The notes beneath the pieces were generated by a model, which saw nothing but the letters and a program-made list of their open reading frames with translations, was not told the origin of the DNA and did not search any database. Both the position numbers and the translations under genes were made by a program. This document shows, piece by piece, positions 1 through 7,495 of a DNA stretch of 20,688 nt; position 1 is the first letter of the stretch, and every line of letters begins with the position of its first letter. This DNA is from Pseudomonadota bacterium (GTDB taxonomy: Bacteria; Pseudomonadota; Alphaproteobacteria; Rhizobiales; Xanthobacteraceae), in contig JAKAMD010000017.1 of assembly GCA_021823875.1 (NCBI GenBank), positions 1 to 20,688 on the forward strand, in the 5' to 3' direction.

Positions 1-958
1 CGAAGATATTGACCAGGATGCCCTTCACGTTCGGATCGGAGGTGATGATCTTGAACGCGGCCGTCACCTTGTCCTTTGTGGCGCTGCCGCCGACGTCGAG
101 GAAATTGGCCGGCGCCATGCCGTAGAGCTTGATGATGTCCATGGTCGCCATGGCCAGGCCGGCGCCATTGACCATGCAGCCGATGGAGCCATCGAGCGCG
201 ATGTAGTTGAGGTCGAACTTTGAGGCCTCGACTTCCTTCTCATCCTCTTCGGTGAGATCGCGCAACGCCATCACGTCCGCATGGCGATAGAGCGCATTGC
301 CGTCGAAGCCGACCTTGGCGTCGAGGCAGATCAGCTTGCCGTCCTTGGTCACCACCAACGGATTGATTTCCAAGAGGCTCATGTCCTTGCTGGTGAAGGC
401 GGAGTAGAGCTTGGGCAGAAGTTCGCCTGCCTGCTTGGCGAGATCGCCGGAAAGCTTCAGCGCCTGGGCAACGCGGCGACCGTGATGCGGCATGATGCCG
501 GTGGCCGGATCGACCGAGAAGGTGAGGATCTTCTCGGGATGGGTTTTCGCCACTTCTTCGATGTCCATGCCGCCTTCGGTGGAGACCACAAAAGCGACGC
601 GCGAGGTTTCGCGATCGATCAGCGCCGAGAGATAGAACTCGCGGTCGATGGCCGAGCCTTCTTCGATATAAAGCCGGTTGACCTTCTTGCCCTGCGGGCC
701 GGTCTGATGCGTGACCAGGGTCGAGCCGAGGATTCGGCTGGCCTCTTTCTTCACGTCATCGATGGACTTGACCACCTTGACGCCGCCGGCCTTACCGCGA
801 CCACCGGCATGGATCTGCGCCTTTACCACCCAGACCGGGCCGCCCAACTCCTCGGCGCCCTTGATGGCTTCATCGACGCTGAAGGCCGGCACGCCGCGCG
901 GCACCGGTACACCGAACTCCCGCAACACAGCCTTCGCTTGATACTCGTGGATATTCAT
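1..958 (-). CDS. sucC: Succinyl-CoA synthetase (ADP-forming) subunit beta, 3' end missing
   Basis: This is the beta subunit of succinate-CoA ligase, a cytoplasmic TCA-cycle enzyme that couples succinyl-CoA hydrolysis to ATP or GTP formation together with SucD. The start at 958 gives MNIHEYQAKAVLREFG, the classic SucC N-terminus, with GGGAG a few bases upstream as ribosome binding site. The ATP-grasp region shows WVVKAQIHAGGRGKAGG. Further on come LLEINPLVV, a metal-binding part of the grasp fold, and GSIGCMVNGAGLAMATMD followed by NFLDVGG, the conserved start of the C-terminal ligase domain. About 319 codons are present; the family has about 398, so roughly the last 80 residues lie beyond the left edge. 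It follows mdh on the same strand with a 142-base gap that holds two hairpins. By alphaproteobacterial precedent sucD and the 2-oxoglutarate dehydrogenase genes would follow outside the window. Confidence 0.97.
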   Translation of the reverse strand, partial: MNIHEYQAKAVLREFGVPVPRGVPAFSVDEAIKGAEELGGPVWVVKAQIHAGGRGKAGGVKVVKSIDDVKKEASRILGSTLVTHQTGPQGKKVNRLYIEEGSAIDREFYLSALIDRETSRVAFVVSTEGGMDIEEVAKTHPEKILTFSVDPATGIMPHHGRRVAQALKLSGDLAKQAGELLPKLYSAFTSKDMSLLEINPLVVTKDGKLICLDAKVGFDGNALYRHADVMALRDLTEEDEKEVEASKFDLNYIALDGSIGCMVNGAGLAMATMDIIKLYGMAPANFLDVGGSATKDKVTAAFKIITSDPNVKGILVNIF

Positions 959-1007
959 GCCGACTCCCTAGACTCGTCCCGGGCGGACGCGACGTACAAA
1001 AATACGC

Positions 1008-1083
1008 CGCGGTCTCGGGACCGCGATGACTTCCGCCTCTTTCGCGTTCCCGGATCGGCGCCGCACCGCGAACGGTGCGGCGC
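1008..1083 (-). terminator. Two hairpins between mdh and sucC: terminator or attenuator candidate
   Basis: Reading from mdh towards sucC, the first hairpin pairs 1073-1083 with 1058-1068: 11 perfect GC-rich base pairs around a TTCG tetraloop. The second pairs 1019-1025 with 1008-1014: 7 perfect base pairs around a four-base loop. Its 3' side is followed after a few bases by TATTTTTG. The first has no U-tract and the second only a short one. They could terminate mdh transcription partly, stabilise its mRNA end, or set the mdh:sucC ratio. The pairing is read directly; the function is inference. Confidence 0.5.
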
Positions 1084-1100
1084 ATCCAGGAGACGCAAAC

Positions 1101-2063
1101 TCACGCCAAGTTCGGCGCGATCTTCTTGCAGGCCTCGACCAAGCCCTGCACGGAGGACGCCGACTTCTCGAACATGCCGCGCTCGGCGCCGTTGAGCTCG
1201 ATCTCGACAATGCGCTCGACGCCCTTGGCGCCGATCACCACCGGTACACCGACATACATGTCCTTGACGCCGTATTCGCCATTCAACCAGGCGGCGCATG
1301 GCAGCACGCGTTTCTTGTCGAGCAGATAGCTCTCGGCCATCGCGATCGCGGAAGCGGCCGGCGCATAGAAGGCCGAGCCAGTTTTCAAGAGCGCGACAAT
1401 CTCGCCGCCGCCGCCAGCGGTGCGCTTGATGATCTCGTCGACGCGCGCCTGGGTGGTCCAACCCATCTTCACCAGATCGGGCACCGGGATGCCCGCGACA
1501 GTCGAATAGCGGATCAGCGGCACCATGGTGTCGCCGTGGCCACCGAGCACGAAGGCGGTGACGTCTTCCACGGACACATTGAACTCGTCCGCGAGGAAAT
1601 AGCGGAAGCGCGCCGAGTCAAGCACGCCGGCCATGCCGACCACTCGGCTCTGCGGCAGCTCGCAATATTTCTGCAGTGCCCACACCATGGCATCGAGCGG
1701 ATTGGTGATGCAGATCACGAAGGTGTTGGGGCAGTATTTCTTTATGCCCGCACCCACCTGCTCCATCACCTTGAGGTTGATGCCGAGCAGGTCGTCGCGG
1801 CTCATGCCGGGCTTGCGCGGAACGCCGGCGGTGATGATGCACACGTCGGCGCCTTCGAGGGCTTCATAGCTGTTGGTGCCAGTGAACTTGGCATCGAAGT
1901 GATTGACGGGCGAGGACTCGACGAGGTCGAGCGCCTTTCCTTGCGGGATGCCTTCGACAACGTCGAACAGGACGACGTCGCCAAGCTGTTTGAGGCCGAT
2001 GAGGTGGGCCAGCGTGCCGCCGATTTGGCCTGCGCCGATCAACGCAATTTTCTTTCGCGCCAT
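1101..2063 (-). CDS. mdh: Malate dehydrogenase (NAD-dependent)
   Basis: It oxidises malate to oxaloacetate with NAD+ in the TCA cycle. The protein is 320 aa from MARKKIALIGAGQIGG, the usual length for the LDH-like MDH found in alphaproteobacteria. The Rossmann glycine motif is residues 10-16 (GAGQIGG) and D34 is placed to bind the NAD ribose. Substrate-binding and catalytic residues visible are R83 (VPRKPG), R89, N121, R152 and the catalytic H176 in GGHGDTM. An open frame continues upstream to 2156, but 2063 matches the family N-terminus and follows a purine-rich stretch, so it is preferred. It lies 142 bases upstream of sucC on the same strand. A 362-base AT-rich intergenic region in front probably holds its promoter. 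Confidence 0.97.
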   Translation of the reverse strand: MARKKIALIGAGQIGGTLAHLIGLKQLGDVVLFDVVEGIPQGKALDLVESSPVNHFDAKFTGTNSYEALEGADVCIITAGVPRKPGMSRDDLLGINLKVMEQVGAGIKKYCPNTFVICITNPLDAMVWALQKYCELPQSRVVGMAGVLDSARFRYFLADEFNVSVEDVTAFVLGGHGDTMVPLIRYSTVAGIPVPDLVKMGWTTQARVDEIIKRTAGGGGEIVALLKTGSAFYAPAASAIAMAESYLLDKKRVLPCAAWLNGEYGVKDMYVGVPVVIGAKGVERIVEIELNGAERGMFEKSASSVQGLVEACKKIAPNLA

Positions 2064-2425
2064 GGGGAAAACTCTCGATTGCTGGAACGCCGCGGAGCGC
2101 GGTCGTGACGCTGGGTTATCCCCTCTAGTGCGATGCGGCAAGGCGCCGGATGGCATAACCGCATGGCAATAGGTGGCAGGCGAAAGTGTGGTATGTATTA
2201 TACATTATACCAGACGGCGTCTAGCCTGGATAATTATCCTATCAAAACGCCTAGCACCCCGGCTGCTGGTCCGGATCATCCAAATAAAGAGGGCGCGTGG
2301 TGGGTCGGCGGCGCATGGCAGTCGGCCGCGGTTCCGCCTTTCAAAGGCGTAATCGGCGAATGCGCGGGCAAAAGAGATTTGCCGCGTCAGCGCCGCGTCA
2401 GCCCCGCAACGATGGGCCCCGGATC
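2064..2425. other. Intergenic region upstream of mdh with several short palindromes
   Basis: There is no convincing gene in these 362 bases. The middle (about 2185-2245) is clearly AT-richer than its surroundings. It contains ATGTAT-T-ATACAT (2193-2205), AGACG-G-CGTCT (2212-2222) and the perfect 12-base palindrome GGATAATTATCC (2228-2239). Nearer the DUF1003 stop there is a 6-bp hairpin, GGCAAA (2367-2372) with TTTGCC (2378-2383). It is followed by an 11-base unit, GCCGCGTCAGC, repeated exactly twice in tandem (2381-2402). The hairpin may end DUF1003 transcription. Confidence 0.7.
2197..2239 (-). promoter_or_regulatory. Candidate mdh promoter/operator
   Basis: On the minus strand two perfect TATAAT hexamers occur at 2209-2204 and 2202-2197, about 135-145 bases upstream of the mdh start. 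No good -35 hexamer sits at 16-18 bases from either. The 12-base palindrome GGATAATTATCC (2228-2239) and the AGACGGCGTCT palindrome (2212-2222) lie where an activator or repressor would bind. The sequences are read directly; the promoter role is inference. Confidence 0.35.
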
Positions 2426-3244
2426 TTACCGCTTACGCAGCGTCGGATCCTGCATGATTTCGAGTTGGATCTGCTGGATTTCCGCCAGCCGCTCCCATTG
2501 CCGCGTCAGGATATGATCGATCTTTTCGTGCAGGTGCCTAATCTCAAGCTCGGCTTTCAGGTTCACCCGGAAATCGTTCTCCGACCTTAAGCGATCCTTC
2601 GCCTCCTGGCGGTTCTGACTCATCATGATGATCGGCGCCTGGATAGCGGCAAGGCACGACAGCACCAGATTGAGCAGAATGAAGGGATAGGGATCGAAAT
2701 GATCGCGCGCCGCCGCGAAAATGTTGAAGGCCATCCAGACCACGAGCACCACGAAGAAGATCAGGATGAAGGTCCAACTGCCGCCGAAGGCGGCCAATTG
2801 ATCGGACAGCCGCTCACCAAAGGTGCGGTGGCCGGCGTATTCGGCTTCGATATTCTCGGCCAGCGTCTCGTGGTCGGCGAGGCTCTGCACCACTTCCTGT
2901 TCGAGCTTGGTCAACTCGCCGCGCTCCTGACCGAGCAGTTCGGTCACATAACGCGAGCGGAAACGGTCGAGATCGTCGGAACAGACGAAGCCTTCGCTGG
3001 GCAGCTCGGGACAGTCCTGTTTGATGCGGTCGAGTAGGCTGGGCCGGACCACTTCAAGCTGGGTCACGTCGCGCACCGGCTTTTCCTTGCCGCAGATGAT
3101 GCAGCGGAAACGCGTCGGTCGCGGCCGCCGCGCCCGGATCGCCGGCGCTGGCACCGGGCTCTCGGATACCGAAGGTTCGATCGCCATATTGGCTGCTTCG
3201 GCCGCCAATGGCGCGGTGTCCGATGAAATCGGTGTATCGGCCAT
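2426..3244 (-). CDS. DUF1003 membrane protein with N-terminal CxxC motif
   Basis: This is a 272-aa inner-membrane protein of unknown function. The family signature is FGGSWTFI (residues 153-160) followed by two membrane segments, about 156-178 and 186-208. The second contains DPYPFILLNLVLSCLAAIQ and ends at the conserved APIIMMSQNRQ. A cytoplasmic tail rich in charged residues follows (about 210-272), probably coiled coil. The first 45 residues are low-complexity (Ala, Pro, Arg). Residues 46-90 hold FRCIICGKEK, with C48 and C51, plus C78 and C88, a possible small metal-binding knuckle. The start at 3244 is chosen because AGAGGGG precedes it; an upstream extension to 3331 lacks such a site. 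It lies between zapE and mdh on the same strand. No catalytic role can be assigned. Confidence 0.88.
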   Translation of the reverse strand: MADTPISSDTAPLAAEAANMAIEPSVSESPVPAPAIRARRPRPTRFRCIICGKEKPVRDVTQLEVVRPSLLDRIKQDCPELPSEGFVCSDDLDRFRSRYVTELLGQERGELTKLEQEVVQSLADHETLAENIEAEYAGHRTFGERLSDQLAAFGGSWTFILIFFVVLVVWMAFNIFAAARDHFDPYPFILLNLVLSCLAAIQAPIIMMSQNRQEAKDRLRSENDFRVNLKAELEIRHLHEKIDHILTRQWERLAEIQQIQLEIMQDPTLRKR

Positions 3245-3357
3245 GCTTGGCCCCTCTTTGCCGCCGTCCCTCGCCGAGGTTTGGCTTGCCCGCGCGCAAA
3301 TGACAATGAAAAAGCGGTGCCTCTGCGGCAATGAATACGGCCGGCGCCAACGGGCGT

Positions 3358-4536
3358 TCAGGTCTCCGCGATGCCGCCGGTGTCGCCCGTATTCTCGGTA
3401 CTGCGCGAGCCATGCGGCAGCGTCAGGTAGCTCTCCGAGCGCATCTCGATCAGACGCGAAGCCGTGCGTTCGAATTCGTGCGCTTCATAACCGTCAACGG
3501 CAACATAAAGCTCGTGCGGCTCGGCGGAGGCGGAGGCGATCAGCTTGACCGCATGGTCATAGAGCGTGTCGATGAGGATGATGAAACGCTTGGCCTCGTT
3601 GCGCTGGGCGTAGTCCATGATCGGGATGTTGTCGACAATCAGCGAATGGAACTCGCGCGCGAGCCGCAGATAATCGTTGGCACCGAGCGGCTGCCCGCAG
3701 AGCTGGGCGAAGTTGAAGCGCGCCACGCCCATGGCCGCTTCCGGCACCTGGAGCACGCGGCCCTGCAGCGGAATATCAAAGCGTTCGCCTTCCAAGAGGC
3801 CGGTCAGCTTCTGCCAAGCCGCATCGAGCGCCACTTCGGCGTCCTCGTCGGCCGGCACATACCAGCTCGCAACGCCTTCGAGCTTCTCCAGCCGGTAGTC
3901 GGTGCGCGCACGCAAGCGCACCACCTCGGTCCGCTCCTGCAACAAGCGAATGAAGGGCAGGAACAGCGCGCGATTGAGCCCTCCGGCGTAAAGGTCCTCC
4001 GGTGCCACATTGGAGGTCGCCACCAGCACCACGCCGAGCTCGAACAGCCGCGTGAACAAGCGGCCAAGAATCATGGCGTCGGCAATGTCGGTGACGTGGA
4101 ACTCGTCGAAGCAGAGCAGCCAAGTCTCCTCGGCGATCGCTTCGGCGGTAAGCCGAATCGGGTCCGCGTCGTCGATGACGCCGAATTTGATTTTATGGCG
4201 GAAGACACGCACCCGTTCATGAACATCGGACATGAATTCATGGAAATGGGCACGGCGCTTACGCTGAATCGAGCTGGTCGCGAAGAACAGGTCCATCAGC
4301 ATGGTCTTGCCGCGGCCGACTTCGCCATGGACGTAGAGGCCCGTGACCGGCCCTTCGGCCCGGTCGCGCTTGCTGAACAGCCAGCCCAGGGCCGAGGATT
4401 TGCGCGCGAGCCGATGCTCGCTCAAACGCCGCTCCAGCGCACCCAGATGCCCGACCACCAGGGCCTGGCCGGGGTCAGCTTCGATCTTTCCGGCGGCGAC
4501 GAGCGCCCCGTAGCGGTTGCTGAAGCTCTCTGGCAT
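3358..4536 (-). CDS. zapE: Cell division protein ZapE / AFG1-family ATPase
   Basis: This is a 392-aa AFG1-like P-loop ATPase. In E. coli ZapE associates with the Z-ring and affects its stability; mitochondrial AFG1/LACE1 acts in inner-membrane protein quality control. Walker A is GEVGRGKT at residues 71-78, preceded by GLYVHG. Walker B is LLCFDEFHV around 140-148, and TSN at 174-176 fits sensor 1. The family block FHEFMSDVHERV lies at 98-109, and LIVDNIPIMDYAQRNEAKRFIILIDTLYD near the C-terminal third is also typical. An in-frame TAA three codons upstream fixes the limit of the 5' end, although no strong ribosome binding site is visible. The downstream neighbours DUF1003, mdh and sucC are on the same strand. 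zapE upstream of mdh is a familiar alphaproteobacterial order, so co-expression with the TCA genes is plausible. Confidence 0.93.
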   Translation of the reverse strand: MPESFSNRYGALVAAGKIEADPGQALVVGHLGALERRLSEHRLARKSSALGWLFSKRDRAEGPVTGLYVHGEVGRGKTMLMDLFFATSSIQRKRRAHFHEFMSDVHERVRVFRHKIKFGVIDDADPIRLTAEAIAEETWLLCFDEFHVTDIADAMILGRLFTRLFELGVVLVATSNVAPEDLYAGGLNRALFLPFIRLLQERTEVVRLRARTDYRLEKLEGVASWYVPADEDAEVALDAAWQKLTGLLEGERFDIPLQGRVLQVPEAAMGVARFNFAQLCGQPLGANDYLRLAREFHSLIVDNIPIMDYAQRNEAKRFIILIDTLYDHAVKLIASASAEPHELYVAVDGYEAHEFERTASRLIEMRSESYLTLPHGSRSTENTGDTGGIAET

Positions 4537-4875
4537 GCGGATTTAGCGGAGCAGGAGGAAGTCCGGTTCTAGCGGGATCACGGCTTCTAACGGGCAGAAA
4601 CGACACCTAGGAGCATCCGCGTTCCGTGTAAATCTCTCGTTTCTGCACGAGTGCGCGAAGTTAACTTCCGCCGCCGCTTTATGCTGCGCAGCTCTTTGCG
4701 CACAAAAGTGGCAATAACAGACCGCTAGCTATGCATTTTATGCGGGTCTGGGTCCATTGAGGATTTCTCCGTATACGCTTTTCCGCTGCAATGCAGCACA
4801 TACCTACCTGCAAACGGCGGGCGGGAAACAACCGATTCGCCAGGGGGATACGCAAACAGGGCAGGGCCGACGACC
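4537..4875. other. Divergent intergenic region between zapE and the GNAT gene
   Basis: These 339 bases contain no supported gene and must carry the promoters for zapE (-) and the GNAT gene (+). A perfect 12-base palindrome GAAGTTAACTTC lies at 4657-4668 and could be an operator. A weak plus-strand promoter candidate is GTGGCA (4708-4713), 16 bases, TATGCA (4730-4735). Short frames on both strands run through the region without credible starts or family features. Confidence 0.6.
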
Positions 4876-5469
4876 ATGGCTGGAGACCTGAAAATGCGCG
4901 AGCCTTTGCCCGAAGGCGGTTTTGTTCGCAAACTTTGGTTCGGTGAGACGGACGCCTATCGCGACCACCTCCTGCGTCTCGATCTTGAGAGCCGCCAGCG
5001 CCGCTTCTCCGGCGCCGTTTCGGACGATTTCATCGGCCGTCATGCCGCGACCATCGACGAGGTCGGCGTGGTGGTGCACGGCTTCTTTATCGACGGTGTG
5101 CTGCGCGGCGCCGCCGAGCTGCGTCCGCTCGGCAGCCTGTTCGCGCACGAAGCGGAAGCCGCCTTCAGCGTCGAGCAGCCTTGGCAGAGCCGCGGCGTCG
5201 GCAGCGTGCTGCTGGAGCGCACTTTGCTCACCGCCCGCAATCGCGGAATCACCGGCCTGCACATGAACTGCATGCCGGAGAACCGGCGTATGCAGCAGTT
5301 GGCGCGCAAATTCGCGGCGGAACTGTCGTTCGACTACGATAACGTGGTCGGCGCGGTCGAGACCCCGCGTTCGACGCCCTTGTCGGTGATCCGCGAAGTG
5401 GTTGCCGACGCCCACAGCTTGGCGACCGCCCTGGTGCAGGCGCAGTCGCGCATGTTCAAGATGGCCTAG
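4876..5469 (+). CDS. GNAT-family N-acetyltransferase, substrate unknown
   Basis: This is a 197-aa cytoplasmic protein with one GNAT fold. The acetyl-CoA pyrophosphate-binding motif is QSRGVGS at residues 104-110, at the end of the beta4 strand EAEAAFSVE. The later segment MNCMPENRRMQQLARKF (130-146) is the alpha4 region seen in GNATs related to the catalytic domain of Pat-type protein lysine acetyltransferases. The substrate is therefore undecided between a protein lysine and a small amine. Two starts are possible: ATG at 4876 with a weak upstream site, and ATG at 4894 preceded by GGAG at good spacing, which would remove six residues. It stands alone on the plus strand, divergent from zapE and convergent with thpR, with a terminator hairpin in the 74-base gap. 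Confidence 0.88.
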   Translation: MAGDLKMREPLPEGGFVRKLWFGETDAYRDHLLRLDLESRQRRFSGAVSDDFIGRHAATIDEVGVVVHGFFIDGVLRGAAELRPLGSLFAHEAEAAFSVEQPWQSRGVGSVLLERTLLTARNRGITGLHMNCMPENRRMQQLARKFAAELSFDYDNVVGAVETPRSTPLSVIREVVADAHSLATALVQAQSRMFKMA

Positions 5470-5493
5470 AATTTTCTGCGACGGACGCCGGCG

Positions 5494-5531
5494 CTCGCCT
5501 TTTCCCGGAAACGGGAGAGGGCGAGTTCATT
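5494..5531. terminator. Hairpin between convergent GNAT gene and thpR
   Basis: CTCGCC (5494-5499) pairs with GGCGAG (5520-5525). Inside it TCCCG (5503-5507) pairs with CGGGA (5512-5516) around a GAAA tetraloop. The plus-strand side is followed by TTCATTT. The position between two facing stop codons fits a shared terminator, although the U-tract is poor. Confidence 0.5.
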
Positions 5532-5543
5532 TCAGGCGGCCAA

Positions 5544-6080
5544 TCAAGCGGCTAAGGGATAAGACGCCTCGACCACATAGGGTCCGCCGCCGACCGAGGC
5601 GCGCGAGGAAAACAGCACAAAGCGCGAGACCTGGAACGCCGGCGTGCGGAAAAGCCCGCGCGCGGCGAGATATTCCGCGACCTGACTGTTCGAGGAATCG
5701 CGCAAGCGCGCCAGCGTCACGTGCGGCGTGTATTTGCGCCCTTCCGGTTCCAGTCCGATGCGTTGCATCAGCCGTTCCTGCTCGGCCTGCACTTCGAGCA
5801 AGGCCGGTTCCGGTGCGACCGTCGCCACCACCGCGCGCGGCTTGCGGCCGCCGAATGAGGTCAGCCCTTCCATGCGCAATTCGAACGTGCTGCGCCTGAC
5901 CCGGCCGAGCATGGACGCGATCTCGTGCGCCGTGACGTCATCGACGTCGCCGATGAAGCGCAATGTCAGGTGATAGTTCTCCGGGTCGATCCAGCGCGCG
6001 CCCGGCAAGCCGCCGCGCATTATCGACAAGGCCATGCCGATCGCGGACGGAATTTCAACTCCGGTAAACAGCCGTGGCAT
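5544..6080 (-). CDS. thpR: RNA 2',3'-cyclic phosphodiesterase (2'-5' RNA ligase family)
   Basis: This is a 178-aa member of the 2H phosphoesterase superfamily. ThpR opens RNA 2',3'-cyclic phosphates and can reversibly join 2'-5' RNA ends in vitro. Both catalytic HxTx motifs are intact: HLTL at residues 37-40 and HVTL at 120-123. They are spaced as usual in bacterial ThpR and framed by the typical WIDPENYHLTLRFIG and GRKYTPHVTLARL contexts. The length is normal. The start at 6080 (MPRLFTGVEIP) matches the family. The tesA stop lies only nine bases upstream, so the two genes are probably one minus-strand operon. The physiological substrate of ThpR is not known in most bacteria. Confidence 0.95.
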   Translation of the reverse strand: MPRLFTGVEIPSAIGMALSIMRGGLPGARWIDPENYHLTLRFIGDVDDVTAHEIASMLGRVRRSTFELRMEGLTSFGGRKPRAVVATVAPEPALLEVQAEQERLMQRIGLEPEGRKYTPHVTLARLRDSSNSQVAEYLAARGLFRTPAFQVSRFVLFSSRASVGGGPYVVEASYPLAA

Positions 6081-6089
6081 GGCAGTTTC

Positions 6090-6785
6090 TCAATCCGAGC
6101 CGTGCGCGCGGCGCGCGCGGGCGATCAGCTCTTCGACGCTGGGCAGGATGCGCTTGACGATGACGGCGACACCGGCCGGGTTGGGATGCAGGCCGTCGGC
6201 CTGGTTGAGCTTCGCCTCGGTGGCGATCCCGTCCAGAAAGAATGGATAGAAGACGACCGCGTGAGTCGCGGCAAGCGCCGGGTAGATGGCGTCGAATTCG
6301 CGCGCATAGTCGGCACCCATATTGCGCGGCGCCTGCATGCCGGCGAGCAGGACCGGAATCTTGCGGATCGCCAGCCGGGCCAGAATTTTCTCGAGCGCGG
6401 CCTGGGTCACTTTCGGATCGATGCCGCGCAGCGCATCATTGGCGCCCAGCTCCAGAATCACCGCATCGGTGCCCTGCGGTACCGACCAATCGAGCCGGTC
6501 GAGCCCATCGGACGCGGTATCGCCGGAAACCCCGGCATTGGCGATGGTGACGGTCTCGCCCTTGGCATGAAGCGCGGCCTCAAGCCGGGCCGGGAAAGCG
6601 GCTTGCGCCGGCAGGCCGTGGCCGGCGGTGAGCGAATCGCCCAAAGCAACGATCTTCAGCGGCCCGGCCGCACGCGCGGCCGTCGCCATCAGGATGGCAC
6701 AAAGCACCAGTGCCATGGCCGCCAAACGCTGCAACAATGGGCCCTGCCTCCCATATAAGCCCGGTCGTGAACGCCAAACCCGCAT
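6090..6785 (-). CDS. tesA: Arylesterase / thioesterase I, GDSL (SGNH) hydrolase, exported
   Basis: This is a periplasmic SGNH esterase of the TesA/ApeA type acting on acyl-CoA, acyl esters and lysophospholipids. From the start at 6785 it has 231 aa. A signal peptide of about 39 residues has arginines in its N-region, then MALVLCAILMATAARA before the mature AGPLKIVALGDSL. The catalytic blocks are intact: GDSL with S51, G88 in AGVSGDT, N116 in GAND, and D197 with H200 in DGLHP. An internal ATG at 6716 would give a shorter signal peptide, but only 6785 has an excellent ribosome binding site (AAGGAG five bases upstream), so the longer form is chosen. It is divergent from an ABC exporter, as tesA is from ybbA-ybbP in E. 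coli. The two start codons overlap. Confidence 0.94.
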   Translation of the reverse strand: MRVWRSRPGLYGRQGPLLQRLAAMALVLCAILMATAARAAGPLKIVALGDSLTAGHGLPAQAAFPARLEAALHAKGETVTIANAGVSGDTASDGLDRLDWSVPQGTDAVILELGANDALRGIDPKVTQAALEKILARLAIRKIPVLLAGMQAPRNMGADYAREFDAIYPALAATHAVVFYPFFLDGIATEAKLNQADGLHPNPAGVAVIVKRILPSVEELIARARRAHGSD

Positions 6786-7479
6786 GAGAGCTCCTTCACC
6801 AACCCCGGCCATCGCGCTCGCCGGCGTCAACCTGTCCCTCGGCCAGGGGGCAGGACGCATCCATATTCTCAAGGACATCGCCCTGGATATAGGGCGCGGT
6901 GAGGCGTTTGGCTTGGTCGGGCCGTCCGGCTCGGGCAAATCGACGCTGCTGATGGTGATGGCGGGGCTGGAACGCCCCGACACCGGCACGGTCACGGTGG
7001 CCGGCGAGGACCTGACCAAGCTCGACGAAGATAAGTTGGCGCGCTTCCGCGGCCGCAATGTCGGCATCGTGTTCCAGTCGTTCCACCTGATCCCGACCAT
7101 GACGGCGCTGGAGAACGTGGCGGTGCCGCTGGAATTGGCCGGCGTCGCCGACGCGCAGGAGCGTGCGCGCGCGGAATTGGCGAGCATGGGTCTGGCCGAA
7201 AGGCTTACCCATTACCCGGCCGAACTGTCGGGCGGCGAGCAGCAGCGGGTGGCGATCGCGCGGGCGCTGGTTGTCGATCCGGCGATCCTGGTGGCCGACG
7301 AGCCGACCGGCAATCTCGACGAGGAGACCGGCCAGCAGATCATCGACCTCCTGTTCGAAGGTCAGGCGCGGCGCGGCACCACACTGGTGCTGGTGACGCA
7401 TGACGCCGCGCTCGCGGCGCGTTGCGCCCGGGTGGCGCGCCTGCGCTCGGGCCGCATCGATGGGGTGGAGAAGCCGTGA
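6784..7479 (+). CDS. ybbA: ABC transporter ATP-binding protein, YbbA/LolD type
   Basis: This is a 231-aa nucleotide-binding subunit of the MacB/LolD exporter class. Walker A is GPSGSGKS at residues 46-53, the Q-loop glutamine is Q98 (VFQSFHLIPTMTALENV), the signature is LSGGEQ at 148-153, Walker B is ILVADEP at 168-174, and the H-loop is H206 in LVTHD. The phrase DEPTGNLDEETG is typical of the LolD/MacB/FtsE branch. The ATG at 6784 has no obvious ribosome binding site. A TATAAG box at 6754-6759 would place the RNA start about ten bases upstream of the ATG, so the leader may be very short. The frame stays open further upstream to 6628, but that part overlaps tesA and lacks family similarity. 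The partner permease starts 137 bases downstream. The transported substrate is unknown. Confidence 0.92.
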   Translation: MRAPSPTPAIALAGVNLSLGQGAGRIHILKDIALDIGRGEAFGLVGPSGSGKSTLLMVMAGLERPDTGTVTVAGEDLTKLDEDKLARFRGRNVGIVFQSFHLIPTMTALENVAVPLELAGVADAQERARAELASMGLAERLTHYPAELSGGEQQRVAIARALVVDPAILVADEPTGNLDEETGQQIIDLLFEGQARRGTTLVLVTHDAALAARCARVARLRSGRIDGVEKP

Positions 7480-7495
7480 GCACGAATTTTCATCC

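Noticed and set aside
281..1195. Long plus-strand open frame opposite sucC
   Set aside because: It is antisense to a clear sucC, has no family signature and reflects high GC with codon bias of the real gene.
1026..2108. Plus-strand frame of 360 codons opposite mdh
   Set aside because: The minus strand encodes an intact malate dehydrogenase with all catalytic residues; this frame is its shadow.
3331..4572. Plus-strand frame of 413 codons opposite zapE
   Set aside because: zapE on the other strand has intact Walker motifs; the shadow is rich in His, Glu and Arg as usual for antisense frames.
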